Of a stretch of DNA of 33,675 nt, positions 7,140 through 15,204 are shown one piece after another. The stretch is from JACQFZ01 sp045810625 (lineage in GTDB: Bacteria > Pseudomonadota > Gammaproteobacteria > Acidiferrobacterales > Sulfurifustaceae). The stretch's first letter is position 1, and every line of letters starts with the position of its first letter. A model generated the notes under the pieces. It did no database searches. It worked only from the letters and a program-made list of their open reading frames with translations, and was not told where the DNA came from. Location: contig JBJMVQ010000028.1 of the NCBI GenBank assembly GCA_045810625.1, positions 1 through 33,675 on the forward strand, read 5' to 3'. The translations under genes and the position numbers were made by a program.

Positions 7140-7592
7140 TCAGCCGATGCCAAAAACGCCGGCGGGCAACTGAATCCCGAACCAATGACGGAACACGACG
7201 ACGCACACCGCCGTGGGCACCACCGCCCATATCGCGGTGACCCACCATGCCTGCGGTTGCAACGCGCGGAACAGAACGATCAAAAGCAGTATCGTCGAAG
7301 GAATGAAGCCGAGCCACGGCAGCAGCACGGCGTAGACGCAAAGCGCGAGCACGAAACGCACGTTGCGCGCGATGTCCGTGCCGGCCCAGAGATCGCGCAG
7401 CCGTTCGCCGGCGCCGCGAAATCCGGCGACGAACACGCCGGCGGACAAACCCGCCATCGCGAGCCCTACCCAGAAGATCATGAAGCCGGAGCCGGGATCG
7501 TGGAGCGCACCCAATCCCAGCTCCCAGCCGGCATAGACGAAGTACAGGCCGACGAGCGCCCACAGACCCGCGCTCAGCACATCGCCACGCAC
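7140..7592 (-). CDS. tctB: Tripartite tricarboxylate transporter small subunit TctB
   Basis: About 150 residues with four hydrophobic segments and the family's first-loop pattern HDPGSGFMIFWVG. TctB is the small membrane subunit that associates with TctA. The start is uncertain because no ATG is available. GTG 7592 was chosen for the purine-rich GGAAGGGGGG just upstream; GTG 7613 and 7607 are also in frame. The long extension of this frame upstream to 7934 runs through tctC and is not real. The gene begins about 40 nt after the tctC stop and ends 3 nt before tctA. Confidence 0.85.
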   Translation of the reverse strand: MRGDVLSAGLWALVGLYFVYAGWELGLGALHDPGSGFMIFWVGLAMAGLSAGVFVAGFRGAGERLRDLWAGTDIARNVRFVLALCVYAVLLPWLGFIPSTILLLIVLFRALQPQAWWVTAIWAVVPTAVCVVVFRHWFGIQLPAGVFGIG

Positions 7593-7630
7593 ACGCCCCC
7601 CTTCCACGCGCACGACGTTGCGCGTCGCGA

Positions 7631-8593
7631 TCAGTTGCTCTTGTTGAGCGCCAGGCGTTCGACCATCGCCTTTTCCTGCACGATCTGCGCGGCGGCAAAC
7701 TTCTGGTAGCTCGCGGTATCCATGTAGTTCGGCACCATATCGAACTTGGTCAGCATGGCGAGCACGGCTGGGTCGTCGATAGCTTTTTTGAATGCGTCGT
7801 GCAAGGCGCGCACGACTTTGGGATCCATGCCTTTCGGTCCGGCGATGCCGAACGGCGATTCCGAAACGATGTCGATGCCCGACTCTTTCAGCGTCGGCAC
7901 GTTCGGCCAATTCTTGGTCCGCTGCGCGCCCCACGTGACGAGCAGGCGCAGATCACCCGCATTGACGAGCGGCCCCCAGCCAGTCGAATCCGCGGACGCC
8001 TGCACGTGGCCGCCCAGCACGGCAGCGTTCGTTTCGGCGTTGCCTTTGAACGGAACGTGCGTCCACTTGATACCTTCTTTGAGGGCGATCTGTTCCATCG
8101 TGATGTGCAGCGACGTGCCGGCGCCGGGCGATGCGTACTTGATCTTCCCCGGATTGGCTTTGGCGTAATCCAACAACTCGCGGAACGTCTTCCACGGCGA
8201 GTCGGCCTTCACGACGATACCGAAGGTATAACCGGTAAGATTCGCGATGTACGTAAAATCCTTGTTCGGATCAAACGTCATCTTCGTCATGTGCGGCAGC
8301 CGGAACACCGTGATCGGTATCTGTGCGATCGTGTAGCCGTCCGGCTTCGCGGTCGCCGCCATCGCCGCGACACCGAGCGTGCCGGACGCGCCGGGCTTGT
8401 TGTCGATCACGATCGGCTGCCCCAGATGCTTCGACGCCGTCTCGGCGATCGCGCGCATCGCGATGTCCGTCGTGCCGCCGGGCGGCCAGGGAATGATCAA
8501 GGTGATCGGCTTGGTGGGGAAATCGGCGGCAACTGCGCCGAAGGTAACCGCAGCTAAAACGAATGCAATAGTGAACCGTAAGGCGCCTTTCAT
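7631..8593 (-). CDS. tctC: Tripartite tricarboxylate transporter substrate-binding protein (Bug/TctC)
   Basis: ATG 8593 follows GGAGGAGAGAA and yields 320 residues with a Sec signal peptide (MKGALRFTIAFVLAAVTFGAVA, cleavage before ADFP). The mature protein has the Bug family pattern: PTKPITLIIPWPPGGTTDIAMR at the start, DNKPGASGTLG, then KPDGYTI and the second-lobe YASPGAGTSLH. Bug proteins bind carboxylates in the periplasm and deliver them to TctAB. The first gene of the operon, it likely sets the substrate. That the operon ends with a ThDP enzyme suggests a 2-oxoacid or a precursor, but this is inference. No operator could be recognised upstream. Confidence 0.93.
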   Translation of the reverse strand: MKGALRFTIAFVLAAVTFGAVAADFPTKPITLIIPWPPGGTTDIAMRAIAETASKHLGQPIVIDNKPGASGTLGVAAMAATAKPDGYTIAQIPITVFRLPHMTKMTFDPNKDFTYIANLTGYTFGIVVKADSPWKTFRELLDYAKANPGKIKYASPGAGTSLHITMEQIALKEGIKWTHVPFKGNAETNAAVLGGHVQASADSTGWGPLVNAGDLRLLVTWGAQRTKNWPNVPTLKESGIDIVSESPFGIAGPKGMDPKVVRALHDAFKKAIDDPAVLAMLTKFDMVPNYMDTASYQKFAAAQIVQEKAMVERLALNKSN

Positions 8594-8781
8594 TTCTCTC
8601 CTCCTGCCCGAAGCCTGCAAATTTCGCTTTTTGTTTGTGTCGGAGCACCGACCCGGCGAGCGGCTTCTATGTGGTCGGCTCGCAGATGGTGACAACGAAC
8701 CTCGGATGGGTCAATCGCCCGCCCGACTACCCTGCATTAACTGTGTTTTCCACCGTGCAGCACGTATACGTGAAGCGTCAA

Positions 8782-9306
8782 TTAGCGGGCAAGAGTAACG
8801 CGCTGACCGTCTTTCTCTACATACGCGTTCAAAAACGCCTTCACCCATCTCTCTCGTTGGGCCGATGGAATGCTCGACGTTTTTTCGACATAGGCGATGC
8901 GGTGATTACCATCGTTCCCTCTTAACAAACGCGCAATTTCGTGCTGATCAGGATTGCCGGCACAGCCGGATATCTTCCATTCATAGAGCACACTCGATGC
9001 GTCCTGGTGAATGATGTTCCAAGATACGCCCGGGCACCGTGCTTGCATCCTTGATCGAACTGCTTCCATAGAAGAAAGCGGTGTGGACGGGTCACCCTCC
9101 AAGAATTGAATAGTTAGCAATCTGCTCCAGTTATTTATCGATTCGTTGCGCGGCACGTATTCAACAAACGTTTGACCTTTTCGATTAGAGCCAGAACCGA
9201 GCTTCCAGTCCGATGAATCGCCCGGGATAAAGACAGTTTCGAGACTAGTGCAACCACTAACGACAACGACAAAGAGCGCTACAGCGAAACGAATTTTAAT
9301 TTTCAT
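8782..9306 (-). CDS. Hypothetical lipoprotein
   Basis: The protein has 174 residues and starts at ATG 9306 with AGGGGA upstream. The N-terminus MKIKIRFAVALFVVVVSGC is a lipoprotein signal with lipobox VVSGC and Cys19. The mature part reads as a soluble domain with three further cysteines (ARCPG, ISGCAG) and the ends of an alpha/beta fold (YVEKTSSIPSAQRERWVKAFLNAYVEKDG). I do not recognise the family with certainty. It lies between the secretion operon and tctC on the same strand, 89 nt after the last pseudopilin gene. Its base composition is clearly AT-richer than both neighbours, suggesting a separate origin. A role with the secretion system is not supported by anything seen. Confidence 0.75.
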   Translation of the reverse strand: MKIKIRFAVALFVVVVSGCTSLETVFIPGDSSDWKLGSGSNRKGQTFVEYVPRNESINNWSRLLTIQFLEGDPSTPLSSMEAVRSRMQARCPGVSWNIIHQDASSVLYEWKISGCAGNPDQHEIARLLRGNDGNHRIAYVEKTSSIPSAQRERWVKAFLNAYVEKDGQRVTLAR

Positions 9307-9395
9307 GACGTTCCCCTAATTTCGTAGTTTTAGACGCCGACCGGACCTTTCCTTTCCACTACATCGGAACGGGAATCGCACCTGATGCCCTGATG

Positions 9396-9932
9396 TCAAA
9401 ACGTCTTCACCGGCCGCGGTCCGACCGGTGCGGGCCGCGTTGGCTGGGTCGGTACGCGCGCTGGCGCCACGTACTCGAAGATCCAATCCTGATACGACTT
9501 CGCACCGGCGAATTTTTCGAATTCTTTCGGAAAATTCGCTTTCTTCAGCGGCTCGTCGGTGCTGCGACTCGCGACGCCGGCAATACCGCCGTCGCGCGCG
9601 CGGACGATGGTCCACTCCTTACTGTCACCGCTTGCCATCGGATCCGCGTAGCGTGCGCGAAGATAGCGCCGATTGGGCGAACGTGGATCCTTGATCAGAT
9701 CCTCGAGATCGCGTGGATAACTGCCGTTCGATTGATAAAAGTCCGCGATGGCACGCCGATACGCGGCGCCGCGAAACAGCAGCTCGGCTTCGCGATCGGC
9801 CTTGACGATGCGCCACGTCGTTTCGTGCGCCGCTTCCGCGAGAATGCCGACGACGACGATCGCGACGAGCACCATCGCGTAGCTGAATCCGCGCTGGCTA
9901 CTTCGCGGCTTCCCAGCTGTTGATATCGGCAT
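9396..9932 (-). CDS. Atypical pseudopilin lacking Glu+5
   Basis: ATG 9932 has a purine-rich GGGGAGA before it and overlaps the gspG gene by 35 nt. It gives 178 residues. The N-terminus has a prepilin-like leader ending QRG, followed by FSYAMVLVAIVVVGILAEAA. This is a type III signal with a hydrophobic helix but Met at position +5 instead of Glu. The next region (EAELLFRGAAYRRAIADFY...YPRDLEDLI) is the standard pseudopilin alpha-helix and alpha/beta start. PNRRYLRARYADPM follows, like GspG Ca-loop regions, and a Pro-rich tail ends the protein. Glu+5 is absent in tip pseudopilins such as GspK, so this is probably a minor or tip subunit. It is the last gene of the operon. Confidence 0.8.
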   Translation of the reverse strand: MPISTAGKPRSSQRGFSYAMVLVAIVVVGILAEAAHETTWRIVKADREAELLFRGAAYRRAIADFYQSNGSYPRDLEDLIKDPRSPNRRYLRARYADPMASGDSKEWTIVRARDGGIAGVASRSTDEPLKKANFPKEFEKFAGAKSYQDWIFEYVAPARVPTQPTRPAPVGPRPVKTF

Positions 9933-10329
9933 TCTCCCCTTCTCCGCCCTCGCGACCGTCTGCGCCATACGAGACGATCTCGTAACCGCCGTTCCGGCCC
10001 GGCGTGCGATAGACGTACATGTTGCCCCACGGATCGTTCGGAATTTCCTTTTTCAAATATGGCCCGTTCCATTTGTCGATGCCTTCGGGTTTCGTGCGCA
10101 GCGCCTTGAGGCCTTCTTGAGTGTTCGGATAGCGGCCGACGTCGATGTAAAAACTGTCGAGCGCGGTTGCGAAGTTCTCGATCTGCGCGCGCGCTGCGGA
10201 TTCCTTCGCCGGCTTGATGCGCTGATAGAGCGTCGGGCCAACCAAGGCCGCGAGCAGACCGATGATCACCAGCACCAGCAGCAACTCCATCAACGTGAAG
10301 CCCGATTGATTTCGAATTCTTCGGCTCAT
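9898..10329 (-). CDS. gspG: Type II secretion major pseudopilin GspG
   Basis: ATG 10329, with GAGGA at good spacing, gives 143 residues. The leader MSRRIRNQSG precedes FTLMELLLVLVIIGLLAALVGP, with processing after Gly and Glu at +5. The body matches GspG closely: AKESAARAQIENFATALDSFYIDVGRYPNTQEGLKAL, then WNGPYLKKEIPNDPWGNMYVYRTPG and YEIVSYGADG. The GspG calcium site region lies in this last part. It would be the main subunit of the periplasmic pseudopilus. It begins 7 nt after the second pseudopilin gene and overlaps the atypical pseudopilin at its end. Confidence 0.95.
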   Translation of the reverse strand: MSRRIRNQSGFTLMELLLVLVIIGLLAALVGPTLYQRIKPAKESAARAQIENFATALDSFYIDVGRYPNTQEGLKALRTKPEGIDKWNGPYLKKEIPNDPWGNMYVYRTPGRNGGYEIVSYGADGREGGEGENADINSWEAAK

Positions 10330-10336
10330 TGTTTCC

Positions 10337-10765
10337 TCACCAGTCTTTGTAAGAACTTCCATCGGCGGCCTTCTCCTCCGAGCCGCTGTGCACGTCGACG
10401 ATGCCGCCCTTTCCACCCTTGTCGTCCTCGGCGCGCACCAGCACCCACGTGTCGCGCTTTTCCGTCACCGGGTCCGCCGGAATATTGCGCAGGTAGCGCC
10501 GCTTCACGAGCTCGTCCAGCTCCGGCGGATACACGCCGGTGTCTGCGTAATAGTCGTCGATCGCCTTGCGCAGCGCGTACAGATCTTCTTTGAGGGTCGA
10601 CTCGCGGGCGCGCGAGATGCTGCCCGTCACCAACGGCGCGACGATGCTCGCGAGCAGCGCGATGATCACGAGCACGAGCAGCAGCTCGATCAAGGTAAAT
10701 CCGCGACGTACACGAGCATGAACCCTGGATGGGTGCCGGCGTCGCTTCAATCGAAATCGCCTCAA
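10337..10765 (-). CDS. GspG-type pseudopilin (second paralogue)
   Basis: A 142-residue protein with an unusually Arg-rich leader (RRFRLKRRRHPSRVHARVRRG) followed by FTLIELLLVLVIIALLASIVAP, with Glu at +5. The body has the GspG pattern: LYALRKAIDDYYADTGVYPPELDELVKRRYLRNIPADPVT, then a shortened C-terminus ending GSSYKDW. The start must be non-ATG: TTG 10765 has GGTGA 7 nt upstream and begins 7 nt after the preceding stop, so coupled translation is likely. TTG 10750 is an alternative. The ending YKDW is shared with the next paralogue upstream, which points to duplication. Confidence 0.88.
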   Translation of the reverse strand: MRRFRLKRRRHPSRVHARVRRGFTLIELLLVLVIIALLASIVAPLVTGSISRARESTLKEDLYALRKAIDDYYADTGVYPPELDELVKRRYLRNIPADPVTEKRDTWVLVRAEDDKGGKGGIVDVHSGSEEKAADGSSYKDW

Positions 10766-10772
10766 CGCAACG

Positions 10773-11279
10773 TCACCAATCTTTGTACTTCGTGCCGTCT
10801 AGCGCGGTCGCTTCCGACGCCGAGCGGATGTCGTAAACGTCGCGGCCGCCCCACGTGATCGAATCGCGCTCGTCTTGATAAGCTCGCAGCACCCACTGCG
10901 CCACCGGCGGCTTCGTCTGATCGGCGAACGGATCGCGCGGGATGCGGCGCAGATATTTCTGGCGCCCGCCTTTCGCGTCGCCGGCTTCCACGCCGTCGAC
11001 GAGCGCCTCCAGCGTTTTCGGGTAGCCGTCGTCGCTGATGCCCTGGCCCGATTTGGCGAGCTTCCCCGCCTTCCAATCGTCGTGCAACGCATCGATCGCC
11101 GTTCGCACGTAGCGCAACGCGCGCCGTAACTCGATCTCCTTTTCGCGCCGCACGGTGACTTCGGCGTACGGCAGGGCGGCGGCCGCAAGAATCGACAGAA
11201 TGACGAGCGTGACGAGCAGCTCGACCAGCGTCAGCCCGCGGTTACTTGATGACAATGCGCGACGCGCGGACCTGCGCAT
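10773..11279 (-). CDS. GspG-type pseudopilin (third paralogue)
   Basis: ATG 11279 lies inside the end of the secretin gene (38-nt overlap) and gives 168 residues. The leader MRRSARRALSSSNRG precedes LTLVELLVTLVILSILAAAALP, so residue +1 is Leu and Glu+5 is present. The body reads REKEIELRRALRYVRTAIDALHDDW, then GYPKTLEALVDG, then KYLRRIPRDPFAD, and ends GTKYKDW like the next gene. Leu at +1 and a longer first helix loop distinguish it from the major GspG. It is probably a minor pseudopilin of the same machine. Confidence 0.88.
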   Translation of the reverse strand: MRRSARRALSSSNRGLTLVELLVTLVILSILAAAALPYAEVTVRREKEIELRRALRYVRTAIDALHDDWKAGKLAKSGQGISDDGYPKTLEALVDGVEAGDAKGGRQKYLRRIPRDPFADQTKPPVAQWVLRAYQDERDSITWGGRDVYDIRSASEATALDGTKYKDW

Positions 11280-13557
11280 TCACCACCTCACCGCCGGCCG
11301 TCTTGATCGCCGGCGCGCGATAAACCAGATAGGAAATTCCGGGCTTGGAACCGTGCAGCGTGACGCGCGCGAGCACCGAGTTGGCGCCCGGCGTCGCGTT
11401 CGATGCCAGATCGAGCGACAGCGCGAGCACCCCGCGCGCCGCGTCCGCGGTCGCATTGAATGACGCCACCGACGCATCGCCCCGTACGCCGTTCACGTAA
11501 GACAGCAACTGCGGGTTGTACAGGATCTCGAGCGGCAAACTGGAACCGCCGGTGAGATTGCTGCCGACGACTTTGATCTCGAAGTCCTGTCCGCTCGCGA
11601 CCTCATAGACCGGATCGGCAAACGCTAACAACGGCGGAGCCACCGTCGCCGGCGGAGTCGCACCCGGCGCCGGTGCACCAGGTGAAGCGGCACTCGGCGT
11701 TGGCGCGCCCGGCGTCGTGGCCGCCACTTGCACGGCCACGGGCCCCGTCGTGGAGGGCGTCGCCGGCGCGGGCGACCCTTCGGTTCGGATCTGGGCATTC
11801 GGCGCGGTTTCGAGCGCGGCGAACAGCGGCTTGTCGCTGTAAACGTTCTCGGAACCCGAGTAGAACTCGCGCGCGGTGCGCGTCGGCACATCCCATCCGC
11901 GCACGACGCGCGGCGTGATCGTGAGCAGCACGTCGGTGCGGTCTGCCGAATCGTCGTACGAGGTGAACAAGCTCCCTACGACCGGAATGTCGCCGATGCC
12001 CGGCACTTTTACGCGGCTCGAACGCTCCTCGTCGCGAATCAGACCCCCGAGGATCGCGGTCTCGCCGTCGCGCAGCAGCATGAACGTCTCGGCGTTGCGC
12101 GTACCGATCGCAAACGCCGGTTCGGTGGGAGTTCCGAGGTTCTGGCCGAGCGAGCTGACTTCCAGCCCCAGTTTCACGAAGGCCGAATTGTCGAGGTTGA
12201 TCGTCGGCTCGACGGTCAATCGAATGCCGATGTCCTTATAGTCGAACGTCGTGCGCGTCTGGCTAGTGGAATCGACAATCGTTGCCGCGCGCAGCGGCAC
12301 GCGATCTCCGATGTGGATGCGCGCAGATTTGTTGTTGATGACGCGTATCTTCGGATTCGCCAACGTCTTGGCGTCGACGTCCTGTTTGAAGAAGCGGAAC
12401 GTGACCGCCGGAATCGAGAGTGTCGCCGAAGCACGTATCGCGCGCCGGATGGAACCGGCCGCGGGCACGGTGCCGGGCGCCGGAAGCCCCGCCGTCACCG
12501 AATAGCTGCCGAAGTCGAGACCAAGCTTCTCGGCCTTGCTTCGGTTCACCTCCAGAATTTCCACGTCGAGGATGATCTCAGCCGGCCTGCGGTCGTTGTT
12601 CTCGATGATCCGCTCGCAAAGCCGGATGATGTCTTCGGTGTCGCGGATAACAATCGTGTTGAGTTGCTCGTTGACGATGATCTTCTTGACCGTGAGCAGC
12701 CCTTTCAGGATGTCCGCCATCTCCTTGGCGCGAATCGTGTTGAGCTGGAACGTCCGCACCAGATGGTCTTCGTACTGGCCGCGCTTTTCTTTCGTGTCCG
12801 GCGCCAGAATGATCGTGTTCGGCCCGACCTTCTTATAGAACGTCTTCGTCGTCGTCAGCAGCAGATTCAAGCCCTGATCGAACGTCACGTCCTTGGCGAA
12901 CAGCGTCACCGGCACGCTCTTCAGCGACTCGTCGAAAATCACGTTGACGCCGAATGACCGCGCGAGGAACTCGAACGCCTGCTTCAAGTCGGTCTGCCGG
13001 AAGTTGAGCGTGATCGGCGCTTTCGACGTCAGCGCGAGCCCCTCGGTGAGCTTGTCATCCTCCTGTTTCTTCAGTGCCGCGAGCGCCGCCGCGGCTTCCT
13101 TGTGGTTCGGGTAGATGTCGAGCACCTTTTGAAACTGACGGCGTGCTTCCGCAGGCTTGCCGCCGTCGCGCAGGCTCAGCCCTTCCTGATATACGGTCTC
13201 CGCATCTTTGCGCGCGAGCACATCCGCCATCGCGTACTGCAGCTTGCTGTGGTCGGGCATCGCCGCGAGACCTTGCTGATACTGCAGGATGGCGCCGTCG
13301 AGATTGCCCTGCTCGGCGGCACGCAGCCCACGCTGGTAGTAGTAATCTGCCGCCTTGAGCTCGGTCTGACGCAACCGCGAGCGCAGTTCCACATCGTTCG
13401 GTTTGCGCACGAGCGCCTTGCGATATTCGAGCACGGCCTTCATCCACTCATCCTGCCCGGCGTACTGCTCCGCCCGCTTGATCGGCGTCGAGCATCCGGA
13501 TAAGAGCCATAGCGCGAGGAGGAGCAGTAAAAACGGCCGTGACATTCGCTTCGTCAT
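11242..13557 (-). CDS. gspD: TPR-secretin (GspD/PilQ type) with C-terminal cohesin-like domain
   Basis: The 771-residue protein starts at ATG 13557. It is a lipoprotein (LLSGC, Cys22). Residues 30-165 form TPR-like helices (EQYAGQDEWMKAVLEYRKAL; YYQRGLRAAEQGNLDGAI; YQEGLSLRDGGKPAEARR). An N0/STN-like domain follows (about 178-250), then a secretin N domain (262-325). The secretin core (about 395-553) contains NPKIRVINNKSARIHIGDRVP, ILGGLIRDEE, VPGIGDIPVVGSLF and DRTDVLLTITPRVV. A Pro/Ala/Thr linker (593-641) joins a C-terminal beta domain (645-771) that resembles cohesin folds. It would form the outer-membrane gate of the secretion or pilus machine. The TPR front part may replace a separate pilotin-like TPR protein. 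Shine-Dalgarno is weak (GAGAC). Confidence 0.92.
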   Translation of the reverse strand: MTKRMSRPFLLLLLALWLLSGCSTPIKRAEQYAGQDEWMKAVLEYRKALVRKPNDVELRSRLRQTELKAADYYYQRGLRAAEQGNLDGAILQYQQGLAAMPDHSKLQYAMADVLARKDAETVYQEGLSLRDGGKPAEARRQFQKVLDIYPNHKEAAAALAALKKQEDDKLTEGLALTSKAPITLNFRQTDLKQAFEFLARSFGVNVIFDESLKSVPVTLFAKDVTFDQGLNLLLTTTKTFYKKVGPNTIILAPDTKEKRGQYEDHLVRTFQLNTIRAKEMADILKGLLTVKKIIVNEQLNTIVIRDTEDIIRLCERIIENNDRRPAEIILDVEILEVNRSKAEKLGLDFGSYSVTAGLPAPGTVPAAGSIRRAIRASATLSIPAVTFRFFKQDVDAKTLANPKIRVINNKSARIHIGDRVPLRAATIVDSTSQTRTTFDYKDIGIRLTVEPTINLDNSAFVKLGLEVSSLGQNLGTPTEPAFAIGTRNAETFMLLRDGETAILGGLIRDEERSSRVKVPGIGDIPVVGSLFTSYDDSADRTDVLLTITPRVVRGWDVPTRTAREFYSGSENVYSDKPLFAALETAPNAQIRTEGSPAPATPSTTGPVAVQVAATTPGAPTPSAASPGAPAPGATPPATVAPPLLAFADPVYEVASGQDFEIKVVGSNLTGGSSLPLEILYNPQLLSYVNGVRGDASVASFNATADAARGVLALSLDLASNATPGANSVLARVTLHGSKPGISYLVYRAPAIKTAGGEVVNAQVRASRIVIK

Positions 13558-13586
13558 GTTGTCGTCTCTAACTCAACTGCATTGTT

Positions 13587-14090
13587 TCAACGGCCCGACA
13601 CGGTGATCTTCCCGCTCACCTGGGTCGCCGGGTCTTTCAGCAAAACCGCATCGGCGCTGACGGACTCCACCGCAAAGCGTTCGCCGACCTTGTCGCCCCG
13701 ATGGACGATGAACGCCTGATCGCCCTTGACCAGAAACGCTTCGCCCTTTTCCGCGCGAAACACGATGCCGACCAGCTTGATCTGCGTCAGCTCGGCGCGC
13801 GCCGCTTCCTCCGCGAGCTGCTCCGGCGTCTTCGGCGGCGGGCCGGGCGGCGGCTCGGGCTTTGGCGGCGGCGGTGCTTTCACGATCGCGAGCTTCGGAT
13901 GGAACAGGTCGCGGTGCAGGGGCGCGCGCTTTTCCGTGTCCAGCGCGACCTTCACCCGAAGCAGATCCGGCGTCCAGCGCGCGGCAGTGCGCCGATCCGC
14001 GGAGACGCCGGAACGCGACGGCCACCAATACCAGACGTTCACACTTAGCATCGCTGCGACGAGAGCGAGCAACACGTAAGGGCGTTTCAT
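13587..14090 (-). CDS. PilP/GspC-like periplasmic linker protein
   Basis: ATG 14090 (GGGGAGC upstream) overlaps the previous stop as ATGA and gives 167 residues. The N-terminus MKRPYVLLALVAAMLSVNVWYWW is a membrane anchor. A Pro-rich segment (about residues 70-90, PPPPKPEPPPGPPPK) is followed by a helix and a small beta domain, IKLVGIVFRAEKGEAFLVKGDQAFIVHRGDKVGERFAVESVSADAVLLKDP. This is the homology-region type fold of GspC and PilP, which contacts the secretin N0 domain. Position directly before gspD agrees. It lacks a PDZ domain. Confidence 0.8.
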   Translation of the reverse strand: MKRPYVLLALVAAMLSVNVWYWWPSRSGVSADRRTAARWTPDLLRVKVALDTEKRAPLHRDLFHPKLAIVKAPPPPKPEPPPGPPPKTPEQLAEEAARAELTQIKLVGIVFRAEKGEAFLVKGDQAFIVHRGDKVGERFAVESVSADAVLLKDPATQVSGKITVSGR

Positions 14091-14665
14091 GCGCCGCTCC
14101 CCCTTGTCGTCCGGCGCACGAGGCGCAGCCGCACCTGCGCTTTGATCTGGCCCGCCGGCTCGCGCAAGCGTTCGAGACGCGTCTCTTCGATTTCTGCCCA
14201 AACCGGAAGCGAACCGACATCGCCGAGGAAGCTGCGCACGGAAGCGTACGAACCCGTCAGCGCCGCCTGCACGAATAGTGGGGCGTACGCCGCTTGCGGC
14301 CGGCCCTCCTCGTACGACTCCGAGACGATGCGCACCCCGTGCCGGTGCGCGAGCGCTGCGAGGCTTTGCACCAGCTGCGCTTGTTTGACCGGCGTATCCA
14401 GCTTGCCCTCGATCGTCGCGACCGCGCGCGCCGCAGCCGCGTACGCATTCGCGACGTCGTTCGCCTGCATCGCCGCCGTCACGGCGCGACGTTCCTCGTC
14501 CAACTGGCGCTGCACGGCGCGCTGCGCGTTCGCGCTCGGCCACCACTGGACAAACAAGACGGCGAGAAAAATAACTGCGAGCAGCGCGTCCATCGCAGCG
14601 CCAATGCGCGCGGAGCGTGCGCGCAGCGCGTAGCGTACCGATTCGAGCACACGCGACACGGTCAT
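14087..14665 (-). CDS. PilO/GspM-like inner-membrane protein
   Basis: 192 residues from ATG 14665, overlapping the preceding gene as ATGA. One membrane segment (about 24-43, MDALLAVIFLAVLFVQWWP) is followed by a coiled coil (QRQLDEERRAVTAAMQ...) and a ferredoxin-like domain (VQSLAALAHRHGVRIVSESY... YAPLFVQAALTGSYASVRSFLGDVGSLP.WAEIEETRLERL). That is the PilO/GspM layout, in which such proteins dimerise with PilN/GspL in the periplasm. Identification rests on topology and gene order. Confidence 0.8.
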   Translation of the reverse strand: MTVSRVLESVRYALRARSARIGAAMDALLAVIFLAVLFVQWWPSANAQRAVQRQLDEERRAVTAAMQANDVANAYAAAARAVATIEGKLDTPVKQAQLVQSLAALAHRHGVRIVSESYEEGRPQAAYAPLFVQAALTGSYASVRSFLGDVGSLPVWAEIEETRLERLREPAGQIKAQVRLRLVRRTTRGSGA

Positions 14666-15204
14666 GTCCGCTCCCGCAGCCGCAATTCGAACTGCACGCC
14701 GCGCCGCCCTTCGCCGGTGAGCGGCGTCTGACGCAGCAGCAGCACCTCGGAGAAACGCGCGGACTTTTCCAGACCCAGTAGAAACTGCGTGAGCTGCTCC
14801 GCCTGCGGCGCCTCAGCGACCAGCACGATTTCGCCGTCGCGCGCCTTGTGGCTCAAGCTGACGAGCCAGGCGTCCGCGGGCAGCAGATCCTCGAAAAGCG
14901 CGAGCAACGGCACGATGCGCCGCCCGTTGGTCACCGATAGCGCATTGACGGTCGCGACACGCGCCTGCAACGCGGCGATCTCCATCCCGCTCGGTCCGTT
15001 GGCCGGCGCGCGGAGCTCCGCCCGCCGCGCTTCGAGCTGCCGCAGGCGCGCCGTCGCTTCGCGCACCTCGGCGTTCGTCGCCGAGGCGTCGAGCCACAGG
15101 GCTACCGCAGCGATCGCAAGCACGAGCGCGAGGACCCAGGTCGCGAGCGCGACGCCCAACGCGACCGTGCGGATCGGATCGGCGAAATTCGTTTCAACTT
15201 TCAT
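14662..15204 (-). CDS. PilN/GspL C-terminal-like protein
   Basis: 180 residues from ATG 15204, overlapping the PilM-like gene by 4 nt (ATGA). A short cytoplasmic start, VETNFADP, is followed by a membrane helix (about 17-38), then a coiled coil (ATARLRQLEARRAEL) and a periplasmic fold with LLALFEDLLPADAWLVSLSHKARDGEIVLVAEAPQAEQLTQFLLGLEKSARF, the typical PilN/GspL fimbrial assembly domain. With the PilM-like gene it makes a split version of GspL. Confidence 0.82.
   Translation of the reverse strand: MKVETNFADPIRTVALGVALATWVLALVLAIAAVALWLDASATNAEVREATARLRQLEARRAELRAPANGPSGMEIAALQARVATVNALSVTNGRRIVPLLALFEDLLPADAWLVSLSHKARDGEIVLVAEAPQAEQLTQFLLGLEKSARFSEVLLLRQTPLTGEGRRGVQFELRLRERT

Noticed and set aside
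8761..8772. Perfect 12-bp palindrome CACGTATACGTG
   Set aside because: About eight such palindromes are expected by chance in 33 kb, and there is no loop or supporting context.
8635..8925. Plus-strand 96-residue frame between tctC and the lipoprotein gene
   Set aside because: It overlaps the lipoprotein gene antisense and has no Shine-Dalgarno or family motif.
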